From positions 1 through 64,000 of the forward strand of contig CAZFJC010000013.1 of the NCBI GenBank assembly GCA_964518765.1: DNA of 64,000 nucleotides, in the 5' to 3' direction. Below the pieces are notes generated by a model that saw only the letters and a program-made list of their open reading frames with translations, had not been told where the DNA came from and did no database searches. Source of the stretch: CAZPNX01 sp964518765. Lineage in GTDB: Bacteria > Edwardsbacteria > AC1 > EtOH8. Positions 52,719-59,321 of this stretch are shown piece by piece. The position numbers and the translations under genes were made by a program. Within the stretch, counting starts at the first letter, position 1. Each line of letters opens with the position of its first letter.

Positions 52719-53408
52719 ATGCGCAGAATGGTTTTGCTCTTGCTTTTGTGTTCGTCTACCACGTATGCTTGGGACGACTGTCCTTTCGGCTTGGTTGACG
52801 ACCCGACGCCCGGCCAGTGCCGGCTGTACGTCGACGCCAACCAGGACGGTATCTGCGACCGTTCCCAGAAAAAGCCCGAGCCGGCCGAAGACAGGCCAGT
52901 TCCGGCTGTCATCGAGAGAAACGCTTCCGCATCGACAACCGGCAGCGGAAACCCGAGGGCGGCGGCGGCTCGTCCGACTTCCATCCAGAGGCCCCAGGCA
53001 ACGGCAACGCCTGATTCGGTGAGAAACCCGGCTCCTCTAGTAATCCAAAAATCCCAGCCTGAACCCCAACCTGCAAGGGCACGTCCCGGCCGGTATCTCT
53101 GGCTTATATTCATAACGACCGCCCTGCTGGCAGCCGCCACGGAATGGCTGTCCTCTGCAAAGAAAATCCTGTCATTCCGTCTGCAGTCGATTTGGAATTG
53201 GCTGTTGCTGGTCTTTTTCCTGCTCTCGGCCGGCACCGGGCTTTACCTCATCATGGCTCCGGCCCAAACTAATCCCGGCCTGGCCCTTCAGCTCTATCGC
53301 TGGCACGTCGAAACCGGGATGGTATTCGTGGCCATAGGCGCCTACCACGCCCTCCGTAGATTCGGCTGCATGCTCAGGGGCTTGGGCGCCTGTTTCCACA
53401 GAAAATGA
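52719..53408 (+). CDS. Exported membrane protein with Cys-rich head and cytochrome-b-like tail
   Basis: A 229-residue protein with a signal peptide (about 1-17), a periplasmic Cys-rich head (CPFGLVDDPTPGQC...CDRSQ), a Pro/Ala-rich linker (about 50-125) and three membrane segments (about 127-145, 155-180, 195-215). WHVETG and AYHALRRF carry His residues placed like heme ligands in small b-type membrane domains (DUF4405-like). A redox role is therefore possible, with the Cys head perhaps binding a metal through its VDANQDGICD segment. Start: ATG with GAGGAG upstream. A T-rich terminator follows the stop. Confidence 0.6.
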   Translation: MRRMVLLLLLCSSTTYAWDDCPFGLVDDPTPGQCRLYVDANQDGICDRSQKKPEPAEDRPVPAVIERNASASTTGSGNPRAAAARPTSIQRPQATATPDSVRNPAPLVIQKSQPEPQPARARPGRYLWLIFITTALLAAATEWLSSAKKILSFRLQSIWNWLLLVFFLLSAGTGLYLIMAPAQTNPGLALQLYRWHVETGMVFVAIGAYHALRRFGCMLRGLGACFHRK

Positions 53409-53428
53409 TGCATCCCCTGGCTGTAATA

Positions 53429-53456
53429 GGCCGGGCCTTTGGCCCGGTCTTTTTTA
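53429..53456 (+). terminator. Terminator of the cytochrome-b-like gene
   Basis: A CCGGGCC-TTT-GGCCCGG hairpin followed by TCTTTTTTA. Confidence 0.85.
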
Positions 53457-54518
53457 TCGCTTTTCTAGCGCCTCGGACAACGGCATGTTTATAATGGGGT
53501 AGCGTTTCCGGCTAATGTGTCGGAAGTGCCACCATTCCTTTCTCAATCCGCGGAAGCCCTGACCCTCCATGGCTGTCCTCAACAACAGCCGGTGCCAGCG
53601 CTGCAGGGATGTGCCGCCGGGGAAAAAGCTGTGGGCACGCTCCGAGAGCTCACCGTCAAGGTGCCCAACGTCGGCCTCCTTACCGGTCGACAGGTCCACC
53701 AGGGTGACATCGACCGCCGTGCCCCGGTTGTGGTGCGATCCGGCCTTGGGGCTGGCCACGAACTTCCTCATCTGGGGGGTGGCCGAAAGGTGGAGGAACT
53801 TGGTGACATACCAGGGCCGGTAGGCGTCGCTTATCTGAAGGGCGAACCCTCTCTCCTTCAGCCAGCGGTTGGCGCGGGCCAGGGCCCGGGCCGCCGGCCG
53901 CTGCAGCAATGCCGCGTCTCGGTCGTAAAGGGAAAATCCATAGGAGTTACTGGGGCTGGAGTATGCCAGTGACAGCCTGATTTCCGGATCGTATTCCCTG
54001 ACATTGACCAGGTCTGGCTTGGCAAATTTACCCTTCTCCTGGGGTGGATTGGCCTTCCTGGCCTCGGCCCAAAGGGAATCCAATGGCAGATCGATGGTGG
54101 GTTTGGGCGGCCGGGAGCATTCCCCGGGAAAGAATTTACGCCGATAGCGGCGGCCTCCGATCGAACAGGCGATCCCCCTGTTTAGGGAGTCCCTGGAGAA
54201 AACCACGCTGGTCAGGCGGCCGTAAACAACGGCCATGAAGGAGTCCCGCCCGGCCTCGGCCAGGGTCAGCCTTTTTTCCCCCAGCAGCTGCAACTTACCT
54301 CCGGTTTCCAACACCAAAAAATCTCCGCTGTCGGCGGCCATCCCGCCATACTTGCCCAGAAGCCCCAGCCAGCGCTCCGGACAGGGGGCGGGCCTGGGGG
54401 GCAGTCGCCGCGGCTCGGCCAGGCTGGGTCTGGCCAAGGTAACGGCCAAGGCTGCCGCCAATGCCAAACGCCTGACGGCCTCCAGCAACCTTCCCATAGC
54501 CCTTACCGACATCGCCAT
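53454..54518 (-). CDS. VanX/DdpX-like D-Ala-D-Ala dipeptidase family protein, exported
   Basis: A protein of about 354 residues. The C-terminal half (about 155-350) is an M15D peptidase: DAYRPW with the transition-state Arg, SHHNRGTAVD holding the first zinc His and Asp, and EWWHF with the catalytic Glu and last His. Family members split D-Ala-D-Ala. The N-terminus has a signal peptide (to about residue 35) and an extra ~110-residue domain that is unrecognised, so it acts outside the cytoplasm, unlike VanX. Several in-frame starts (TTG 54527, ATG 54518, ATG 54512) are possible and none has a clear ribosome site; coupling to the upstream gene is likely. It is the third gene after larA. Confidence 0.85.
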   Translation of the reverse strand: MAMSVRAMGRLLEAVRRLALAAALAVTLARPSLAEPRRLPPRPAPCPERWLGLLGKYGGMAADSGDFLVLETGGKLQLLGEKRLTLAEAGRDSFMAVVYGRLTSVVFSRDSLNRGIACSIGGRRYRRKFFPGECSRPPKPTIDLPLDSLWAEARKANPPQEKGKFAKPDLVNVREYDPEIRLSLAYSSPSNSYGFSLYDRDAALLQRPAARALARANRWLKERGFALQISDAYRPWYVTKFLHLSATPQMRKFVASPKAGSHHNRGTAVDVTLVDLSTGKEADVGHLDGELSERAHSFFPGGTSLQRWHRLLLRTAMEGQGFRGLRKEWWHFRHISRKRYPIINMPLSEALEKR

Positions 54519-54535
54519 TGGATTCAATCGGATTA

Positions 54536-55375
54536 TCAGGGAAGCGGCGGCACCATCCTCCTGCCTCGGCCCCGTCCGGGGCTGTTGTCGTAGACCTCGA
54601 CCACATGGTAGATGGTGACGATCGACCTCCGCGGCGAGCGCCCGTGAAAATAGTCGTGAATAGCATTGACGTAGTCGACCGTCATCCTGTCTATAGCGGA
54701 GAGCCCGGGATCATCGGGATGGATCATCTGGGCCAAAGCTCTGACTTCGTAAGAGACCATGTCCAGAAAGACGATGGAGACCCCGGGGTCGGCCATCTGG
54801 TTAAGGAAGGTGTGGGTGGCGAACTCCGGGGTGGCGTAGAGCTCTAGGGAGGCCTGCTTGGAGGGGTCCAGCAGATCGGACCGCTCTCGGTAGAGTCTGG
54901 TAAGCCATTCCAGTTTGTACTCGTCCGACGAATCCACGCTGGACTCCAGCTCGGCCAGCAGCTGCGGCAGAGCCCGAGCCGTGGGCAGCCAGCCCATGCC
55001 CTTGACCGCGTTGTTAACGGTGAATTGGCCGTCGGCCCGCCGGGCCCCATGGCTGGCCACCATGCCCGAGTGCGGCCCGGCCAGGTTCGGCATCTTGCCC
55101 TTTTTCATCCCCTCCAGGTCCTTGAGCCTGGCGCGCAGGTTCCAGTCGATGAAGGACCGGGGCAGCGATTGCACCCGGAATTCCCTCCATTTACCCTCGA
55201 CCTTCGCCCGGATAACGCCCTGTTCGGCCGTCCTCAGGTCTATGGTCTTCTGACGGCAGTAGCCTCCGGTCCATATTCCCTTGGGTGGGTTCATCGCCTG
55301 TCCCTCCGGGCTCTGGGCCGGGGCGGCCGCGGCCAGCAGGGCTGCGGCCAGAACGAGCATGGTCTTCTTGAGCAT
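54536..55375 (-). CDS. Secreted protein of unknown function
   Basis: A 279-residue exported protein with a classic signal peptide (about 1-20, ending APAQS). The mature part has a Cys near WTGGYC, a SHGARR segment and a late IHDYFHGRSPRR motif, and is predicted soluble with mixed helices; no family was recognised. The ATG at 55375 has GGAAAGGAAAG upstream, so the earlier GTG that overlaps larA is unlikely. It lies between larA and the VanX-like peptidase on one strand with short gaps, which suggests work in the envelope with the peptidase. Confidence 0.8.
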   Translation of the reverse strand: MLKKTMLVLAAALLAAAAPAQSPEGQAMNPPKGIWTGGYCRQKTIDLRTAEQGVIRAKVEGKWREFRVQSLPRSFIDWNLRARLKDLEGMKKGKMPNLAGPHSGMVASHGARRADGQFTVNNAVKGMGWLPTARALPQLLAELESSVDSSDEYKLEWLTRLYRERSDLLDPSKQASLELYATPEFATHTFLNQMADPGVSIVFLDMVSYEVRALAQMIHPDDPGLSAIDRMTVDYVNAIHDYFHGRSPRRSIVTIYHVVEVYDNSPGRGRGRRMVPPLP

Positions 55376-55422
55376 GCTTTCCTTTCCAAATAAAGATGGT
55401 TCATCATTGCCCTTTGCCTGGA

Positions 55423-56697
55423 TCACCCGCCGCCCTGAAGAACGGTGGCGTATCCCTGGGGGACCAGGTAGCAGGTGAAGTCAGGTCCGTGTTTCCCCTC
55501 CAGGTATCCCACTGCCTGCCGCAGGTCGCCGAAGCCGCGGAATTTCATGGCGGCCAGCTGGCCGGCCTCCATAGAGCTGACTACTGCCACCTCGCAGCCT
55601 TCCATCACCATGGCCGTGGCGTAGGCCCGGTGGGCCTCGGCCGCGATAGACTCCTCGGGCATGGCCAGGATTTCCTCCACCGTATACCTGGCCATCCATT
55701 CGCCGAAGGCCTTCTGTCCCACCCCCTCGCGGCACTGCCCTACCAGAACGATGGTGCCGCCTGGCTTGACGGCCGGGGCTACGTTGTTAAGCACCCTTTG
55801 CAGCTGATAGAGATCGATATCGGCCGGATGCCCCCCGGCCGAGGCGATGACGCAGTCGGCTTTCTCCCCGAACCCGGCGAACCAGGCCTGGCGGCAAAGC
55901 TGAACGCCCTTCTCGAAGGCCGATTGCCAGTGCCCGGCGAAAACGCCGGCTATCCCGCCCTGCGGCGTCGGCACCACGTTCACCAGGAAGCCGATGCCCA
56001 CCTTGGCGGCCGCCTCCTCCATCTCCTGGTGTATGGGGTTGCCCTCCAGCTTCCCGGGTCCGCTCCTCCTCCTGGCCACCATGGCGTGGTTAGCGGCGAT
56101 GGACCGCACCGAGGCGCACCCCGGCAGCACCGCCTTGCGCCCCCCGGAGTAACCGGCCAGATAATGAGGCGTGATCTTGCCGGTGGCTATCACCAGGTGG
56201 TGAGTCAACAGCAGCCTATTGACCTCCAGCTGGTGCCCGGTGGACAGCCTCCCCAACGGTATGCAGTCGGCCTCGGCATTATGGGCATAGAGGTGATGGG
56301 CCTCCAACACCGCCCGGCCGTAGATGGCATCGCGCTCTTCGCAGGTGGGCGGGCGATGATTGCCCCCGGCTATCAGCAGCCTGATGTTCTCTGATTTAAT
56401 TCCAGCCCGGCGGCATCTCTCAAGCAAGCACCGGAGCAAAAGGTCGTAGCCCGGGACGATGCGGGTGTGGTCGCTTAAAAGCACCAGGGTCGATTCCGGC
56501 CTTCTCTCGGCGATGAGCTCGGCCAGGGGCGGCAGGCCGATGGGAGCATCCAGGCTCTTCGCAAGCTCCTGTTCGTAATCCGTCAACTCAGGTGCCGACT
56601 TGGGGATGAGGGTCCCCAGGTGGTTTCTCTCCGCCAGAGTTAAGTCCACCATCCCCCGTCCGTACCCAAGCGATATCTCCAAGCGCTTTCGGCCCAT
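55423..56697 (-). CDS. larA: Lactate racemase family protein LarA
   Basis: A 424-residue nickel-pincer enzyme family member. LarA interconverts L- and D-lactate using a nickel-pyridinium cofactor made by LarB, LarC and LarE, none of which lie in the window. Conserved segments are SDHTR, GGNHR, the HNAE His and ITPHYLAGYSGGRK with the cofactor Lys and His. Related enzymes racemise other hydroxy acids, so lactate is not certain. The ATG at 56697 follows a -10 box by seven bases, so the mRNA is predicted leaderless. It heads an operon with a secreted protein and a VanX-like peptidase. Confidence 0.9.
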   Translation of the reverse strand: MGRKRLEISLGYGRGMVDLTLAERNHLGTLIPKSAPELTDYEQELAKSLDAPIGLPPLAELIAERRPESTLVLLSDHTRIVPGYDLLLRCLLERCRRAGIKSENIRLLIAGGNHRPPTCEERDAIYGRAVLEAHHLYAHNAEADCIPLGRLSTGHQLEVNRLLLTHHLVIATGKITPHYLAGYSGGRKAVLPGCASVRSIAANHAMVARRRSGPGKLEGNPIHQEMEEAAAKVGIGFLVNVVPTPQGGIAGVFAGHWQSAFEKGVQLCRQAWFAGFGEKADCVIASAGGHPADIDLYQLQRVLNNVAPAVKPGGTIVLVGQCREGVGQKAFGEWMARYTVEEILAMPEESIAAEAHRAYATAMVMEGCEVAVVSSMEAGQLAAMKFRGFGDLRQAVGYLEGKHGPDFTCYLVPQGYATVLQGGG

Positions 56698-56704
56698 GGA
56701 TATA

Positions 56705-56733
56705 ACTATAACCCAAAGACCAGCGGCAGTCAA
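56705..56733 (-). promoter_or_regulatory. Promoter of larA, predicts leaderless mRNA
   Basis: TTGACT (56728-56733), 17 bases and TATAGT (56705-56710) on the minus strand. The -10 box ends seven bases before the ATG and there is no ribosome site. Confidence 0.7.
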
Positions 56734-56755
56734 GAAAAATACGTCCTCGATTACT

Positions 56756-56784
56756 TTGACAAACTATCCTTTTTTTGTTAAAAT
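56756..56784 (+). promoter_or_regulatory. Promoter of gdhA
   Basis: TTGACA (56756-56761), 17 bases and TAAAAT (56779-56784), identical in boxes and spacing to the promoter at 5783. The leader is about 80 bases. It is back to back with the larA promoter, with 22 bases between the -35 boxes. Confidence 0.8.
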
Positions 56785-56870
56785 ATTCACATGTTTTGGT
56801 CCTATTGTCCGCCTTGTTAAACTACCGTTTTTTCAACCTTAACCAATCTATATATTTAAGGAGCCCACCC

Positions 56871-58157
56871 ATGGCAGACAAAAGCTTCAACGCCTTCAAG
56901 ATGGCTCAGCAGCAGTTCGACGGCGTGGCCGATAAGCTCGGCCTGGACCAAGGTACTCGTGATCTGTTGCGTAACCCCCTGCGCGAATACCATTTCCTGA
57001 TTCCAGTACGTATGGATGACGGCACCTACAAAGTGTTCCAGGGCTTCCGGGTACAGCACAACGACGCCCGCGGCCCCTGCAAGGGCGGCATCCGCTTCCA
57101 TCCCCAGGAGACAGTGGACACGGTCAGGGCCCTGGCCACCTGGATGACCTGGAAATGCTCGGTGGTCGACATCCCGTTGGGCGGCGGCAAGGGCGGAGTC
57201 ATCTGCGACCCCCACCACCTGTCGGAAAGGGAGCAGGAGGGAATCTGCCGCGGCTGGGTGCGCCAGGTGGCGGCCAATGTCGGCCCGGTGCAGGACGTGC
57301 CGGCCCCGGATGTCATGACCTCGGGCCAGCACATGATCTGGATGCTGGACGAGTACGAGCGGATACACAATGGCCGCTACCCGGGCTTCATCACCGGCAA
57401 GCCCCTGGGCGTGGGCGGCAGCCTGGGCCGCACCGAGGCCACCGGTTACGGGGTGGTCTACTGCATGCGCGAGGCCCTGCGCGAGCTGGGGATCGACATT
57501 AAAAAAACCAAGGCCGCCTTCCAGGGCTTCGGCAACGTCTCCCAGTACGCGGTCAAGCTGTATAAGGAATACGGCGGGACTCCCATCTGCGTCTCCTGCT
57601 GGGACCAAGGCGATCAAAAATCCTATACCTTCAAGAAGGACTCGGGTATTGATCCGGACGAGCTGCTGAAGATCACCGACCGTTTCGGCGGTATCGACAA
57701 GGAAAAGGCCAAGGCCAAGGGCTACGAGGTGCTGGACGGCAATGCCTGGATCGAACAGGAGGCCGACATCCTGGTCCCGGCCGCCCTGGAGAACCAGGTT
57801 ACCGCCGAAACCGCCCCCAAGATGAGCAAGCGGGTCAAGCTGATCGTCGAGGGCGCCAACGGGCCCACCACCCCCGAGGCCGACAAGATCATTCAAGACC
57901 GCGGCATCTTCATCATCCCCGACTTCCTGGCCAACGCCGGCGGGGTCACCTGCAGCTACTTCGAGCAGGTGCAGTGCAACATGAACTACTTCTGGACCAA
58001 GGACGAGGTGCTCTCCAAGCTGGATACCAAGATGACCGACGCCTACCTCAAGGTCTCGGCCCTGGCCCGGGAACGCAAGATCTACATGCGAGACGCCGCC
58101 TACATGATCGCCATCCAGAGGGTGGCTGACGCCTGCCGGGCGAGGGGTTGGGTGTAA
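56871..58157 (+). CDS. gdhA: Glutamate dehydrogenase
   Basis: A 428-residue hexameric-type Glu/Leu/Phe/Val dehydrogenase linking glutamate with 2-oxoglutarate and ammonia. GPCKGGIRFH and PLGGGKGG hold the substrate-binding and catalytic Lys, DVPAPDV the Asp, and GFGNVSQYA the Rossmann loop; the third Gly in GGGKGG is Ala in many relatives. The ATG at 56871 has AAGGAG eight bases upstream. It is monocistronic and closed by a GC-rich hairpin. NAD or NADP preference is not read here. Confidence 0.95.
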   Translation: MADKSFNAFKMAQQQFDGVADKLGLDQGTRDLLRNPLREYHFLIPVRMDDGTYKVFQGFRVQHNDARGPCKGGIRFHPQETVDTVRALATWMTWKCSVVDIPLGGGKGGVICDPHHLSEREQEGICRGWVRQVAANVGPVQDVPAPDVMTSGQHMIWMLDEYERIHNGRYPGFITGKPLGVGGSLGRTEATGYGVVYCMREALRELGIDIKKTKAAFQGFGNVSQYAVKLYKEYGGTPICVSCWDQGDQKSYTFKKDSGIDPDELLKITDRFGGIDKEKAKAKGYEVLDGNAWIEQEADILVPAALENQVTAETAPKMSKRVKLIVEGANGPTTPEADKIIQDRGIFIIPDFLANAGGVTCSYFEQVQCNMNYFWTKDEVLSKLDTKMTDAYLKVSALARERKIYMRDAAYMIAIQRVADACRARGWV

Positions 58158-58196
58158 CCGACCGTGCCTTGAAAACCGGTGAATCATAAATGGCAG

Positions 58197-58224
58197 ACGG
58201 GGCAGGGCGAAGGCTCTGCCCCGT
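58197..58224 (+). terminator. Hairpin after gdhA
   Basis: A 12-bp stem (ACGGGGCAGGGC with one G-T pair, loop GAAG) 40 bases past the gdhA stop, without a T-run. Confidence 0.55.
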
Positions 58225-58282
58225 GATCGTCGGACGGCTTGTAGAGAACAAGCTGATTGACCGGTCCTTTTGCCGCCGTTAT

Positions 58283-59260
58283 ATGAAACGCCTGCTGCCT
58301 TTACTCGCCATCCTCCTGGCCGGCTGCGCCCATCTCCGCCCCGTCGACCGGAGGCCAATCGACTGGAGGAGCTCGCTGACCGTGGTGGTGGCCGACGTCG
58401 GCCAAGGCGAGAGCATCGTCATCCGCGGGCCGGACGGGAAAATAGCGCTCATCGACGCCGGGGTCAGCCGGGCCACCGGCACCAAGGTCTGGAACTTCAT
58501 CCGGGATTCGCTCAAAACCAGGCACATCGACTGGGTCTTCGCCAGCCACTACCACATCGACCATATCGGAGGCCTGGCCTCGGTTCTGGACAGCGTTTTA
58601 TCGGTCAGCCCGGACTCCCTGGTCTTCGGCGCCTTCGACCGGGGCGGGGAGACGCCAGATACCTTCTTCATAAATTATAAGTCGGCCGCTGGAGATAAGC
58701 GCCACACTATAGAACTCGGCCAGGTCTTCGATCTGGGTTCCGGAGCCAGGCTGACCTGCGTCCTCCACAATGGCAAGGTGCTCTCCGGAGACTCGGTGGT
58801 CCCCAGGGATGAGAATTCGCGCTCTATCGGCCTGCTGCTGGAATACAAGGGTTTCCGGATGGTTATTGCCAACGACATTGGAGGTTACCCGGGGAAATAT
58901 TCGGACATAGAGACCATCCTAGCTCCCGTGGTTGGCCGGGTATCCGTGCTCTACGTCAACCACCACGGCTCGGCCCACAGCACCAACCCCTTCTGGCTGG
59001 AGACGCTCAGGCCCCGAGCCTCGGTCATCTCCTGCGGCGACGGCAACCCCTGGGGCCATCCCACCGAGAAGGCCCTCGAGCGCCTTTTGGCCTCCAAAGG
59101 CAACCATGTCTACCTGACCGAAAGGGGCGCTTTGCACCCCAACGATCAGCGGATAGCCAAAGGGCGGATCAAGGTGATGAGCAACAACATCTGGATAGCG
59201 GCCGAACCGCCGGCTTTCGAGGTGTCCGGCGATATTTTCCTTATGGAGACAGAGCCTTGA
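58283..59260 (+). CDS. ComEC/Rec2-like MBL-fold lipoprotein
   Basis: A 325-residue protein. The ATG at 58283 gives a lipoprotein signal peptide with lipobox LAGC (Cys at about 15), so a longer reading from 58190 is rejected. The body is a metallo-beta-lactamase fold with SHYHIDHIGG, an internal DIGG, and NHHGS, as in the hydrolase domain of ComEC/Rec2 DNA-uptake proteins and their stand-alone relatives. A stand-alone envelope-anchored phosphoesterase or nuclease is likely. No ComEC membrane channel gene is nearby. There is no ribosome site before the ATG. Confidence 0.85.
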   Translation: MKRLLPLLAILLAGCAHLRPVDRRPIDWRSSLTVVVADVGQGESIVIRGPDGKIALIDAGVSRATGTKVWNFIRDSLKTRHIDWVFASHYHIDHIGGLASVLDSVLSVSPDSLVFGAFDRGGETPDTFFINYKSAAGDKRHTIELGQVFDLGSGARLTCVLHNGKVLSGDSVVPRDENSRSIGLLLEYKGFRMVIANDIGGYPGKYSDIETILAPVVGRVSVLYVNHHGSAHSTNPFWLETLRPRASVISCGDGNPWGHPTEKALERLLASKGNHVYLTERGALHPNDQRIAKGRIKVMSNNIWIAAEPPAFEVSGDIFLMETEP

Positions 59261-59283
59261 GGCCTGCAGCTCGGCCTTCCGGG

Positions 59284-59313
59284 TTGATTTTTTCTCCGTC
59301 TTTGGAATATACT
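59284..59313 (+). promoter_or_regulatory. Promoter of the receiver-PPDK-N gene, predicts leaderless mRNA
   Basis: TTGATT (59284-59289), 18 bases and TATACT (59308-59313). The -10 box ends eight bases before the ATG at 59322 and no ribosome site lies between. Confidence 0.65.
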
Positions 59314-59321
59314 TTAATTGC

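Noticed and set aside
53454..56697. Vancomycin-resistance cluster
   Set aside because: There is no VanH, VanA-type ligase or VanRS pair, and the VanX-like protein is exported, whereas resistance needs cytoplasmic VanX.
58190..58282. A 31-codon N-terminal extension of the MBL lipoprotein
   Set aside because: It covers the gdhA terminator hairpin and would bury the lipoprotein signal peptide; the ATG at 58283 gives a proper lipobox.
56856..58358. A 500-codon open frame on the minus strand
   Set aside because: It is antisense to gdhA and has no recognisable domain or ribosome site.
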